From Planctomycetota bacterium (GTDB lineage Bacteria; Planctomycetota; PUPC01; DSUN01), in NCBI GenBank assembly GCA_016872875.1, contig VGYW01000098.1:1-21470 (forward strand): a stretch of 21,470 nt of DNA, given 5' to 3'. Of the stretch, positions 1 through 7,989 are shown one piece after another. The stretch's first letter is position 1. Every line of letters starts with the position of its first letter. Below the pieces are notes generated by a model. The model was not told the DNA's origin. It was given only the letters and a program-made list of their open reading frames with translations, and searched no databases. Position numbers and translations under genes: made by a program.

Positions 1-1461
1 ATAGACGATTGCGGGGAGCGGCTTGCCCGCCTTCACCGCCTGCGGCACGTGGAGGAAGTAGGGCTGGGGCGAGTCGTCCTGCGGCGCCAGGTAGGCCAGC
101 TCGTGCACGCCCGGCTCGATGGGCGGGAGGGTCTTCCCAGCGTCGAGGCGGCCGAGCCAATCGTTCGCCGTCTCCAGCTCGCGGTGCACCTCGTCGGCGG
201 CGTAGGACCGCTGGTCCATGCCCTGTTGGAGGAGGATGGCCTTCTCGACCTTCAGGAGCACGGTGGCCAGGGCGTCGCGTTCCAGCTTCTTCGCTGCGTT
301 CGCGGCGAGAAGCCGCTTGTGGAGGTCGGCCGTCCACTGCGTGATGTTGCTCGGGGCGTAGACGGTCTTCGACAGGGTGCCGAGTTCCTTGCCCTCGAAT
401 CGCACCTGGGCCGCGATCTTGAAGAGGGGCGAGGTGGAGTCCTTGGGCGGCGTCCAGGCCATCTCGGCGGGGGTGGCGGCGAGGGCGGCGAGCGTGGCCG
501 GCTCGGGCTTGAGGGTCTGGATGGGCTTGCCCTGCGCGTCCTGGACGGCGAGTGTGGCGCTCACGCGCCCGTCGCAGAGGGGATAGCCGCCGGCCGCAGC
601 CAGCGCCAGGTCAGTGGCGCGGCCTGGCTGGACGAAGCGGTCGCGGGTCAGCCCCACGCTGAGCGAGGGGAGGACGAATGCCTCGGGGTTCGGCTTCGCG
701 CCCGCCTTCAGCGGCAGGGCGACCGCCACGTCGTCCGCCGTCGCCGCCTTCGCACCCGCCTTGAGGCGGACGAGGAACTGGAGGTAGCGCCCGTCCGAGC
801 CGAGCTTGAGGAGGCAGAGCGCCCTTTGGCCCGCCTTGACGGGGAAGGTGTGGTCAACTGTCTTCGGGCCGAGGCCGAAGGGGTCCTTGTCGCTGCGAAT
901 CACCTCTTTGCCGTCGAGCCAGGCCCGCGCCTGGCCCGTGTGGGTCAGGGCGAGGGTCAGCTCCGCGTCCTTCTTCGCCACCAGGACGGCGGCGAGGTAG
1001 AAGGCCGACTTGCCGAGGGGCAGGCAGCGCTCCTTGAAGTTCATCACGGGGTCGTCGAACGCCGCGGCCTGCCAATGTGGGCGGGACGTCCCTGTCCCCT
1101 GTGGGCGGGGCGTCTCTGCCCCGCGTCCTGGCATCTCGGCGGGCAGCCCGTCGGCTGGCGCAGCCTTCGCCTCGCCCCCCAGGAAGTCCTGGTCAATCTG
1201 CGCATCGCGCAGGAACCCGAACGGCCCGGCCACGAGCCACGAGGTCACATAGCCCGACGCCCCTGGGGCGAAGAGCACCTCCGCCGGCGCCTCGACCGCG
1301 CCGCCCCAGGCGGCTGGGCACGCCGCGGCCACCGCGGCCGCGACCAGCAGCCCAGCTCGGAGTCCTGCCTTCAGACGGAGAAAATGGGAGAAGACCGCCT
1401 GAAGGCGGGACTCCCAACGAGTGGTCCTTACGCGCAACGCACACTCGGTCTTTGGCTTCAC
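1..1461 (-). CDS. Secreted alpha/beta-hydrolase-like (S9/esterase-type) protein, 3' end outside window
   Basis: An open frame of 487 codons runs leftward off the window edge with no stop. After a long basic n-region comes a hydrophobic export signal (GLLVAAAVAAACPAAWG), then a beta-rich region opening with SWLVAGPFGF, a motif I associate with N-terminal modules of planctomycete secreted hydrolases. The last visible residues (YFLHVPQAVKAGKPLPAIVY) match the first strand of prolyl-oligopeptidase or esterase-type alpha/beta hydrolases, where the oxyanion-hole HG motif normally follows. The nucleophile region lies outside the window, so activity cannot be judged. The start is uncertain. GTG at 1461 has AAGAGG about 8 nt upstream, but this stretch overlaps dispersed repeats, and a later TTG or CTG could be the true start. 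Two repeat insertions (1360-1413 and 1076-1123) are read through in frame. The role is probably extracellular or periplasmic ester or peptide hydrolysis. Confidence 0.8.
   Translation of the reverse strand, partial: MKPKTECALRVRTTRWESRLQAVFSHFLRLKAGLRAGLLVAAAVAAACPAAWGGAVEAPAEVLFAPGASGYVTSWLVAGPFGFLRDAQIDQDFLGGEAKAAPADGLPAEMPGRGAETPRPQGTGTSRPHWQAAAFDDPVMNFKERCLPLGKSAFYLAAVLVAKKDAELTLALTHTGQARAWLDGKEVIRSDKDPFGLGPKTVDHTFPVKAGQRALCLLKLGSDGRYLQFLVRLKAGAKAATADDVAVALPLKAGAKPNPEAFVLPSLSVGLTRDRFVQPGRATDLALAAAGGYPLCDGRVSATLAVQDAQGKPIQTLKPEPATLAALAATPAEMAWTPPKDSTSPLFKIAAQVRFEGKELGTLSKTVYAPSNITQWTADLHKRLLAANAAKKLERDALATVLLKVEKAILLQQGMDQRSYAADEVHRELETANDWLGRLDAGKTLPPIEPGVHELAYLAPQDDSPQPYFLHVPQAVKAGKPLPAIVY
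1076..1123. repeat. 24-bp tandem repeat, two copies, in frame inside the secreted hydrolase
   Basis: Two adjacent 24-nt units start with TGTGGGCGGG and differ at about four positions. The unit is exactly 8 codons, so the frame is kept and a Pro/Arg/Thr/Gly-rich stretch (AETPRPQ, then GTGTSRPH) is added between the first and second parts of the N-terminal domain. The sequence resembles GC-rich intergenic repeats rather than ordinary coding sequence. Confidence 0.7.
1360..1413. repeat. Palindromic repeat over the signal-peptide coding region
   Basis: Arms 1360-1374 and 1399-1413 are 15-nt inverted repeats with one mismatch (GAGTCCTGCCTTCAG against CTGAAGGCGGGACTC), separated by 24 nt. The palindrome is translated as part of the n-region of the export signal of the secreted hydrolase. 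It resembles a dispersed intergenic palindrome and makes the true translation start ambiguous. Confidence 0.75.
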
Positions 1462-1573
1462 CCCGTGATTCCTCTTCTCTGCGTTCTCAGCGGCCTCTGC
1501 GTGAGACGGTTCTTCCTCCCGCATCCCCGCCACTCTACCAGCCCCTCGCGCGGCGTTCAAGTGAGGAGGGCGT

Positions 1574-3163
1574 TCAAGGGGCCTCGCGGAGGCGGACGAG
1601 GGCGTAGTTGAGGCAGCGGCGGCCCGTGCTCATCTGGGTGTAGGGCGTGGCGCGGATGTCGCGGATGATCGCCGCGGAGTCCGCGAAGTCGGGGCGGACG
1701 TAGAAGTGCTGCGTGTCGTAGGGCGTCTCGCCGAAGACGGCGGCCAGCACGTAGCCCCGCCGCTCCGCGTAGTCCCTCAGCCTCACCGTCATCGCGTCCC
1801 ACTCGCTCCGCACCACGGGCTCGACGAGCGGCTGCGCGAAATAGGCGTGGAAGGCGATGACGTGGGGCCTCTCGTCGTCCAGCCGCTTGTCCGTGATGCC
1901 GCCGCTGCGCGCGATCTGGGGGTCGTTGAGGCCCCAGGTGTCAACGGCCCGCCAGCCCGAGCAGAAGGGGAGCAACCCCGCCTCGCTCACGGCCATCGTG
2001 TAGCCTGCGCCGCGGTAGGCCCGCAGCCTCTTCGCCACCGCCGCGTTGCCATCGGCGTAGAGGATGGGCAGGCGAGCCATGCGATGGTGATAGGTGAGCA
2101 CGAAGAGGAACATGACCCCGCCCAGGATGGCCGCCAGCACGCGGCCCCGCCGCGCGAGCGACCGCCACGGAGGGAGATGCCACTCGCCAAACAGCCCCTC
2201 GGCCAGCGGCGGCCACGCGATGAGGAAGATGGGCTGAATGGCGTATTGGAACCGCCAATGGTAGTTCATCTCGTCCGAGAGCAGCACCCACAGCCCTACG
2301 AACCCCGCCATCGGGATGAGGGCGAAGGCCGCCTGCCGCGCCGTCGCCCGCGAGCGGAACGCGGCCAGGAAGGGGAGCGTGAAGGGCAAGGAGAAGCGGA
2401 GCGCGCCCTGAAGAGCGCTCCGCAAGCCGTCCCAGTGAAGCGTCCCGCCCCCCTTCTTGTAGAACGGGTTGGGCAGCGGGTGGCCGAAATAGCTCCAGCG
2501 CCACGCAAAGTACGCCCCGCCCAGAACAGCGAAGACGCCGACGAACCACGCGATGGGCACGAACGAGCGTCGCACACCCCGCATCACCACCACGGCCGCG
2601 AGCATGAACGCCGCAAGGAACACGCCCTCTGGCCGGATCAGCCCCATCGCCAAGCCACTCGCCGCGAAGAGCAGCGATGCCCGCCACGATGCGTCTCCGA
2701 GCACGAGCCGGTTGGCGAGGACCCACGTGAGGCAGGCGAACAGGGCGAAGAAGGGCGTGCCGAAGCCGGCCGAGGTGTAGGCCATGCCCGGCCCCACGGC
2801 CAGGTAGGCGGCCGAGAGTGCCGCCATCCACTGCCGCGAGCCGTGCAGCCTGCGAATCGCCACGTAGACGAGCACGACCGTCGCCAGGTGCGCGGCCAGG
2901 CACAGGCCCCGCACGGCGTCCTCCACCGGCAGGCCCAGCCTGTGAACCCCAGCCGTCAGCACCATGAACAGGAAATCCGTCGCCCCGTCCACAGGCGCCT
3001 CGCCGACGTTCCAGGCGACCCCGTGGCCGGCGGCCACGTGCTCGGAGTAGCGCATCAGGATGGCCGCGTCCTCGAACGGCTGCGGCGCCCACACCACCAT
3101 CGTGGCCGCGTAGAGCGCCGTGCCGAGGACGAGCACCAGCACGATCGGCCCATCGCTTCGCAT
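1574..3163 (-). CDS. GT-C fold membrane glycosyltransferase (GT39/GT87/AftB-like)
   Basis: A polytopic membrane protein of 529 residues. The first membrane segment (PIVLVLVLGTALYAATMVVW) is followed by FEDAAILMRY and then GHGVAWNVGEAPVDGATDF. This matches the first extracytoplasmic loop of GT-C glycosyltransferases, where an acidic pair (usually DD, here E31-D32) binds the polyprenyl-phosphate sugar donor, followed by a G-x-G-x-x-W-N...P-V-x-G-x-T-[ND]-F motif. About ten more hydrophobic segments follow, with a soluble C-terminal part of about 150 residues. I chose ATG at 3163 because GGGGGA lies 5 nt upstream and the first membrane helix then begins at once. A TTG at 3214 would add 17 residues without an evident ribosome site. 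It probably transfers a sugar from a lipid carrier to a cell-surface glycan or protein; the substrate is unknown. It is divergent from dapF. Confidence 0.8.
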   Translation of the reverse strand: MRSDGPIVLVLVLGTALYAATMVVWAPQPFEDAAILMRYSEHVAAGHGVAWNVGEAPVDGATDFLFMVLTAGVHRLGLPVEDAVRGLCLAAHLATVVLVYVAIRRLHGSRQWMAALSAAYLAVGPGMAYTSAGFGTPFFALFACLTWVLANRLVLGDASWRASLLFAASGLAMGLIRPEGVFLAAFMLAAVVVMRGVRRSFVPIAWFVGVFAVLGGAYFAWRWSYFGHPLPNPFYKKGGGTLHWDGLRSALQGALRFSLPFTLPFLAAFRSRATARQAAFALIPMAGFVGLWVLLSDEMNYHWRFQYAIQPIFLIAWPPLAEGLFGEWHLPPWRSLARRGRVLAAILGGVMFLFVLTYHHRMARLPILYADGNAAVAKRLRAYRGAGYTMAVSEAGLLPFCSGWRAVDTWGLNDPQIARSGGITDKRLDDERPHVIAFHAYFAQPLVEPVVRSEWDAMTVRLRDYAERRGYVLAAVFGETPYDTQHFYVRPDFADSAAIIRDIRATPYTQMSTGRRCLNYALVRLREAP

Positions 3164-3230
3164 GGTCTTCCCCCAAACCAGTGGATAGGCTAGCGATTTG
3201 CGCGAAATATGCAAGGGGGTATGAGCATCG

Positions 3231-3268
3231 GACCGATCCGACGGATCGGTCGGATCCGTCGGATCTGT
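3231..3268. repeat. Palindrome plus three tandem 9-mers upstream of dapF
   Basis: A 9-bp perfect stem (GACCGATCC / GGATCGGTC, 3-nt loop) at 3231-3251 overlaps three tandem 9-mers, CGGATCGGT, CGGATCCGT and CGGATCTGT (3242-3268). The block ends 7 nt before the dapF -35 box. It could be an operator or a dispersed repeat; the sequence alone does not decide. Confidence 0.65.
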
Positions 3269-3275
3269 CCCCTGT

Positions 3276-3304
3276 TTGACTCCCCCCGCGCCCCATCCTA
3301 TAAT
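3276..3304 (+). promoter_or_regulatory. Sigma70-type promoter of dapF
   Basis: TTGACT at 3276-3281 and a perfect TATAAT at 3299-3304 are separated by 17 nt. The dapF start lies 32 nt beyond the -10 box, giving a short leader. Confidence 0.85.
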
Positions 3305-3336
3305 GCGGGCCGTCTCTTGGAAAGGAAACAGGTCAC

Positions 3337-4188
3337 ATGCGACTGCCCTTCGTCAAGATGCACGGCTGCGGGAACGACTACATCTACATAGACTGCCGCG
3401 CGCGGGCGCTTGCCGACCCCGCGGCGGCGGCCGTGAAGCTGAGCGACCGGCACTTCGGCGTCGGCGCCGACGGCATCATCCTCATCCTGCCGTCGGAGAA
3501 GGCCGACTACAGGATGCGGATGTTCAACGCCGACGGCTCTGAGGCGGAGATGTGCGGGAACGGCATCCGCTGCTTCGCCAAGTGGCTCTACGACCGCGGG
3601 CTGGTCACAGGCGATGAGGCGCGGATCGAGACCGGCGCCGGCATCCGCACCGTGCGCATCTACGCCGAGGGCGGCAAGGCACGCCGCGTGCGCGTGAACA
3701 TGGGCGCCCCGCGCCTCGACCGCGCCCAAGTCCCCATGCAAGGCCCGCCCGGCCAGGCCGTGAATGACGAGCTGACGATTGACGTGCCCGGCGAAGGCCC
3801 GCGCACCTTCCGCTTCACCGCCGTCTCGATGGGCAACCCCCACTGCGTCATCTACGTGGACGCCACGGATGGCTATCCCGTGGCGCTCTACGGCCCGCTC
3901 ATCGAGCGCCACCCGCTCTTCCCCAAGCGCATCAACGTCGAGTTCGTCCAAGTGCTCTCGGCCGGCGAGGCGAAGATGCGGGTCTGGGAGCGCGGCTCGG
4001 GCGAGACCCTCGCCTGCGGCACGGGCGCCTCGGCCGCCTGTGTGGCCGGCGTGCTCAACAAGAGGACCGACCGCCGCCTCCTCCTCCGCCTGCTTGGCGG
4101 AGACCTGGAACTCGAATGGGCCGACGACGGAACCGTCTACCTCATCGGCCCGGCCGAGGAGGTCTTCGAGGGAACGGTTGAGGCCTGA
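3337..4188 (+). CDS. dapF: Diaminopimelate epimerase
   Basis: DapF interconverts LL- and meso-diaminopimelate, the penultimate step of lysine synthesis and the source of the meso-DAP used in peptidoglycan. It is cytoplasmic and cofactor-free, with two cysteines acting as base and acid. All hallmarks are visible: KMHGCGNDYIYID at residues 7-19, the first catalytic cysteine C73 in MCGNGIRC, MGNPHC at 165-170, ERGSGET at 218-224, and the second catalytic cysteine C227 in ACGTGAS. The length, 283 residues, is normal. The ATG follows a purine-rich GGAAAGGAAA and a strong promoter at 3276-3304. The stop is 9 nt before the GH42-like gene, so the two are probably co-transcribed although no metabolic link is obvious. 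Confidence 0.97.
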   Translation: MRLPFVKMHGCGNDYIYIDCRARALADPAAAAVKLSDRHFGVGADGIILILPSEKADYRMRMFNADGSEAEMCGNGIRCFAKWLYDRGLVTGDEARIETGAGIRTVRIYAEGGKARRVRVNMGAPRLDRAQVPMQGPPGQAVNDELTIDVPGEGPRTFRFTAVSMGNPHCVIYVDATDGYPVALYGPLIERHPLFPKRINVEFVQVLSAGEAKMRVWERGSGETLACGTGASAACVAGVLNKRTDRRLLLRLLGGDLELEWADDGTVYLIGPAEEVFEGTVEA

Positions 4189-4197
4189 GGAAACAAC

Positions 4198-6252
4198 GTG
4201 GCCCGTCGAGGCGTTCGATACTACAGGTCCGTGCCCCCGCCCGAGGGGGAGTGGGAGCAGGACTATGCGGCCATCGCGCGCGCGGGGCTAGAGTTCGTGG
4301 TCGTGCCCGTTCCCTGGGCGTTGAGCCACCTCGACGACGAGCGGCTCGATTTCTCGCCCTTGCTCGGCCAACTCGGGCTGGCCCACGGCCACGGCATCCA
4401 GGTTGTCGCCGACGTGGACATCGGCCCCGCGCCCGTCTGGCTCGTGCAACGGCACCCCGAGTTCCTCTACGAGTACGCCGGCGGCGGGAAGGCCGTCCCG
4501 TGCGTCTCCCGGGCCGTGCAGGGCGGCTGGTGGCCGGGCCTGTGCCTCGACAACGAGGGGGCGCGCGCCCACGCGGCCCGTTTCCTGGGGGCGCTCGCGG
4601 CCCAGGCGGGCGGGCATCCGAGCCTGGCGGGATACCAGGTGGCACCGTGCTCCGAGCTCGAGGAGCTGCTTCGCGGCACCCCGCTCGAGACGTGTCGGTG
4701 TGCGGCGAGCTTCGAGCGCTTCGTCTGCTGGTTGCGCCGCAGGTACGCCGACGACCTGGACGCGCTCGGCTCGGCCTGGAGCCAGCGTCTCACCGACTGG
4801 TCGGACGTCGCGCCCCTGTGCCACGCGGGGCAACTGCCGCCAAACCTTGACTGGCGGCGCTTCCAGGTGGAGAACGCCGCGGAGCACCTCCAGTGGTGCG
4901 TCGCCGCGCTGCGCGAGGCCGACGCCGAGACGCCCATCATCGGCGGCGAAGGGCTCTTCAGCAGCGCGCCGCTGCCCGACGCGGCGATTCTCGCCCGGAC
5001 AGTGAGTGCATCGGACGAGCCGCTCGACCGCCTCCTGCCGCACGAGAGCGTCGAGTGGACCGCTCCCTGCCGCAGGAGCCGCCCCGTCTGGCTCACGGGG
5101 CTGCCGACGGGGGACGCGAGGGCGGTTCGCCTCACCCATTGGAGCGCGCTGGTGGCCGGCGCCGACGCCCTGGTCTACGACGCCTGGCGGCCCGAACGCT
5201 TCTTCCCGTCGCGCCAGGCGGGGCTTGCCCGGCCCGACGGCGCGCCGAGCGAGCGGCTGGCCTCGGCCAACTGGTTCGCCGACCTGGCCGCGCGCCATCC
5301 ACAGCTCGCCACGGCACGCCCGTACCCCGCGGAGGCCGCGGTCGGCGTGGCCGAGGAGTCGTGGCTCCTGTGGGCTGCCAGCTTCTGGGAGCGGGAAGGG
5401 TATTTCGAGGCCCTGCTCGGCGCCTACCGTGCCCTTGGCTCGCGCGGCGCCCAGGTGACGTTTGCTGCGCCGGAGCAGTGGACGTCGTTCCCCCTCGTCT
5501 ATCTGCCGCTGGCGTTGTGCATGAGTGAAGCCACGGCCGACGCGCTCCGCCGCTACGTGCGGGGCGGCGGGTGCCTGGTGGCCGAGGCGTGCACGGCGCG
5601 GTTCGACGAGTCGGGCCTCGCGGGGCGGGCGTCGCCCGGCCTCGGGCTCGACGAGCTGTTCGGCGCCCGCGGCATCGAGGTCCGGGACGTGGCGCCGGGC
5701 GCCCCGGCGCCGGCCTTCCGCGGCCGCCACGGCAGCTTCCCGTGCGTCCGCCAATGGGAGCCATTGGAGCCCACGACTGGCGTTGCCAAGGCGCGCTTCA
5801 CCGACGGGACGGCGGCCATCGTGGACCACACGTACGGGGACGGCGCGACGCGCCTCATCGCCACCCACCCATCGCTCGGCTGCGCGAGCGACGAGCCGAA
5901 GCCACACGCCCGCGTCGTCCTCGACTCCCTGGCCTTCGCCAGGCTGAGGCCCCGCGTGCTCAGCAGCTCGCCCGACGTGTGTGTGCGGCTGCTCAGGGGG
6001 GAGCACGATGCGAGCCTCTTGTGCGCGTTCAACACGGGCTCGGCGGCCCAGGAGGCCAAGCTGCGGGTGAGCCGGGCCGTGGGCCGCTTCCGCCGCGCCC
6101 TCCACCTCACCAACGGCAAGGAGCAGAGGCTGCTCAACAACGGCCTCAAGGTGAGGCTGGAGCCCGGGGATGGGCTCCTGCTGCGGCTCGACGTGGGCTC
6201 CCGCCTGCCCCGCCTGCCGCGCTGGCGGCGGCGCAGTCGGGAGCAGTTGTAG
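4198..6252 (+). CDS. GH42 beta-galactosidase-like protein, probably lacking catalytic residues
   Basis: The 684-residue length and domain order fit glycoside hydrolase family 42. A TIM barrel covers about residues 1-375, with landmark FERFVCWLRRRYADDLDALGSAW (173-194) and LDWRRF near 218-222. A trimerisation domain of class I amidotransferase fold follows (about 385-500, with LVYLPLALCMSEATADALRRYV and GGGCLVAE), then a small beta domain. In active GH42 enzymes the acid/base Glu sits in a (W/Y)Q(V/I)xNE motif and the nucleophile in a (L/M)MEQ motif. Here the aligned segments read YQVAPCSE (146-153, Cys at the expected Glu) and VWLTGLPTG (297-305, no Glu). This suggests a non-hydrolytic or altered protein. 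No signal peptide is visible. The start is GTG with GAGGAAA 7 nt upstream. A misaligned motif remains possible, since E153 lies two residues away. Confidence 0.82.
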   Translation: MARRGVRYYRSVPPPEGEWEQDYAAIARAGLEFVVVPVPWALSHLDDERLDFSPLLGQLGLAHGHGIQVVADVDIGPAPVWLVQRHPEFLYEYAGGGKAVPCVSRAVQGGWWPGLCLDNEGARAHAARFLGALAAQAGGHPSLAGYQVAPCSELEELLRGTPLETCRCAASFERFVCWLRRRYADDLDALGSAWSQRLTDWSDVAPLCHAGQLPPNLDWRRFQVENAAEHLQWCVAALREADAETPIIGGEGLFSSAPLPDAAILARTVSASDEPLDRLLPHESVEWTAPCRRSRPVWLTGLPTGDARAVRLTHWSALVAGADALVYDAWRPERFFPSRQAGLARPDGAPSERLASANWFADLAARHPQLATARPYPAEAAVGVAEESWLLWAASFWEREGYFEALLGAYRALGSRGAQVTFAAPEQWTSFPLVYLPLALCMSEATADALRRYVRGGGCLVAEACTARFDESGLAGRASPGLGLDELFGARGIEVRDVAPGAPAPAFRGRHGSFPCVRQWEPLEPTTGVAKARFTDGTAAIVDHTYGDGATRLIATHPSLGCASDEPKPHARVVLDSLAFARLRPRVLSSSPDVCVRLLRGEHDASLLCAFNTGSAAQEAKLRVSRAVGRFRRALHLTNGKEQRLLNNGLKVRLEPGDGLLLRLDVGSRLPRLPRWRRRSREQL

Positions 6253-6263
6253 TCACGGGTCCT

Positions 6264-6824
6264 CTACCGAGGGAGGAACTGGGGCTTCGGAGGGGCCTGC
6301 TCGGCGCGGCGGATGTCGCGCGCGGCGCCGAGCGCCGCCTCGGCCACCAGCGGCTCGCCTTCCGCCATCGCCCGTTCGAGGAAGGGGAGGGCCTGCGGGT
6401 CGCCAATCGCGCCCAAGGCCTGGGCGGCAGCGCGGCGGACCCCGGGCTCGGGGTCGCGCAGCAGCTTGATGAGTGCCGGCACGGCGAGGCGCGACCTGCG
6501 GCTCCCCAGGTAGAGCGCCGCGCCCGCGCGCACGGCGGCCTCTGCGTCCCCCAGCAGCGCGAAGCCAAAGGCTAACCCGTCCCGCCCGGCCGCAACGAGC
6601 GCGTCCCGGACCCCCCCAGCCGTCAACGGCCCCGCTGCCTCCTGCGCCCGGAGCGCGGCGCGGAAGCCCGAAGGAGCCGCGCGCTCCGCGCTGCGGTCCG
6701 CGCGCAGCAGCGCCGCCGCGGCGCAGCCGAAGAGCACGAGGAGACAGAATCGGAGAGTTCTCATGGCCATTGCCGCTGTCGGGGACGGGGCGGCGAACGG
6801 CGCGCGGCTACTCGCGCTCGGCAT
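6264..6824 (-). CDS. HEAT-repeat protein with N-terminal membrane or export signal
   Basis: The protein has about two helical HEAT/PBS-lyase-type repeats (VPALIKLLRDPEPGVRRAAAQALGAIGDPQALPFLERAM), which normally serve as a protein-binding scaffold. A hydrophobic signal, MRTLRFCLLVLFGCAAAALLRA, precedes them, so the protein is probably exported or anchored. The start is uncertain. ATG at 6824 has AAGGAAGG just upstream and overlaps the end of the PPIase gene by 17 nt, but adds 18 low-complexity residues before the signal. ATG at 6770 or 6764 fits the signal peptide better but has no clear ribosome site. It is co-oriented with and overlaps the upstream SurA-like gene, so the two probably form an operon. 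The partner is unknown. It ends 11 nt from the convergent GH42-like gene. Confidence 0.72.
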   Translation of the reverse strand: MPSASSRAPFAAPSPTAAMAMRTLRFCLLVLFGCAAAALLRADRSAERAAPSGFRAALRAQEAAGPLTAGGVRDALVAAGRDGLAFGFALLGDAEAAVRAGAALYLGSRRSRLAVPALIKLLRDPEPGVRRAAAQALGAIGDPQALPFLERAMAEGEPLVAEAALGAARDIRRAEQAPPKPQFLPR

Positions 6825-7767
6825 CCCCTTCCTTGGCGGCGCCGGGGGCCGCGGGGGGCGACTTGGGCGCGAAGTCGAGGCGCAGCACCGAGGCGTCGCG
6901 CCGCAGGCGCTCGAGGAGCTGGTCGCGCCGCCGCTGGCGGTGCTCGGACAGCAGCCGCCGTTCGATGGCGGGCCGGGCGTCGGCCAGCGACTGCCGGCTC
7001 GCCGGCTGCACCGCGGCCACCTTGGCGATGAGGAAGCTGTCGCCCGACTCGATCGGCCCCTGGAACTCGCCGGCCTTGAGGCGGAACACCACGTCCTCCA
7101 GGGCGGGGATGTGCGAGCCCTTCCGCATCCAGCCCTGGTCGCCCCCCTTGTCGGCCGCGGGGCCTTTCGAGTGGCGCTTGGCCAGCAGCCCGAAGTCCTC
7201 GCCCTTCTTCAGGGCCTCGACGACCTCGTCCGCCTTCTTCCTCGCCGCTGCCCTGTCGCCCCCGAAGTCGCTCGCGCGGACGACAATGAGCTGCACCTGG
7301 CGCTGCTCGCGCAGCACGAAGTCCTCCTGGTGCTTCTCGTAGTACTGGGCCACCTCCTCGGGGCTGACGGCTCGCGGGGAGTAGAGCGTGGCGAGGAGGC
7401 GGGCGACCATGATGCCCTCGCGGATGAGGTCGCGGCGGCTCTCGGCCTCGATGCCCGCCTTCTTGAGGCGTTCCACCTCCGCATTCACCTCCTCCGGCGG
7501 CACCTCGATCTGGGCGCGCCGCGCCTCCTGCACGAGCAGGCGGTTGTCAATCAGCGCCTCGCGGGCCTTTTCCCACGTCGCGCGGTACTCGTCCGGCGTC
7601 AGCTTGCTCTCGCGGTACAGCTCGGCCACCAGCCCGTCCACCTCGAGCTTCGTGATCGCCTCGTTGTTCACGATGGCCACGATGGCGTTCACCACCGCGG
7701 GCGGCTCCTCGGCCACGGCCAGGCGGGCCCCCAGCCCCAACGCCGCAGCCAGCCAGAGAGTCCGCAT
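6808..7767 (-). CDS. SurA/PrsA-like parvulin peptidyl-prolyl isomerase
   Basis: A periplasmic chaperone/PPIase of 319 residues. The signal peptide is about residues 1-19 (MRTLWLAAALGLGARLAVA). The SurA-type N-terminal helical domain begins AIVNNEAIT (31-39) and includes ALIDNRLLVQEA. One parvulin domain lies at about 154-253, with VQLIVVRASDF, ADEVVEALKKGEDFGLLAKRHSKGP, GWMRKGSHIPALEDVVFRLKAGE and GPIESGDSFLIAKV. A basic C-terminal helix follows. E. coli SurA has two parvulin domains; this shorter form with one is common elsewhere. It would assist folding of exported and outer-membrane proteins, which fits the nearby BtuB. AAGGGG lies about 8 nt before the ATG. Its promoter is at 7800-7828. 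Confidence 0.9.
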   Translation of the reverse strand: MRTLWLAAALGLGARLAVAEEPPAVVNAIVAIVNNEAITKLEVDGLVAELYRESKLTPDEYRATWEKAREALIDNRLLVQEARRAQIEVPPEEVNAEVERLKKAGIEAESRRDLIREGIMVARLLATLYSPRAVSPEEVAQYYEKHQEDFVLREQRQVQLIVVRASDFGGDRAAARKKADEVVEALKKGEDFGLLAKRHSKGPAADKGGDQGWMRKGSHIPALEDVVFRLKAGEFQGPIESGDSFLIAKVAAVQPASRQSLADARPAIERRLLSEHRQRRRDQLLERLRRDASVLRLDFAPKSPPAAPGAAKEGDAERE

Positions 7768-7799
7768 CGCCTGCCCCTTCGCGCGCCCTCCCCGCCGGG

Positions 7800-7828
7800 A
7801 TAGTACCAGAAGATCGGGGGGATTTCAA
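7800..7828 (-). promoter_or_regulatory. Promoter of the SurA-like / HEAT operon
   Basis: Read on the minus strand, TTGAAA (7828-7823) and TACTAT (7805-7800) are separated by exactly 17 nt. The leader to the PPIase start would be about 25-30 nt. Confidence 0.7.
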
Positions 7829-7842
7829 GGGGCTGGCCCCAA

Positions 7843-7930
7843 TCGTCCTCGTCGTCGTCCTCGTCCTCGAATGCAGAAGGGGAAGGGCTACGGACTCGAC
7901 GACGACGACGAGGACGACGACGAGCACGAG
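7843..7930. repeat. Imperfect inverted repeat of Asp-codon-like triplets (GTC/GAC)
   Basis: A TCGTCCTCGTCGTCG-type arm (7843-7870) is mirrored by a GACGACGAGGACGACG-type arm (about 7895-7930), with two mismatches over about 27 nt and a purine-rich loop of about 25 nt. It lies in the divergent gap between the PPIase and the gene at 8045. It can form a long stem in DNA or RNA. One arm sits in a short open frame (MQKGKGYGLDDDDEDDDEHEK...) that has no ribosome site. Confidence 0.7.
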
Positions 7931-7989
7931 AAGACGGGAATCGAAGCTGTCAGTGGAATTGTGGGCCGTATTCCGGAGCAGGGAAATCT

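Noticed and set aside
49..1611. 520-codon open frame on the + strand
   Set aside because: It is antisense to the secreted hydrolase gene, which has a signal peptide and a recognisable hydrolase motif.
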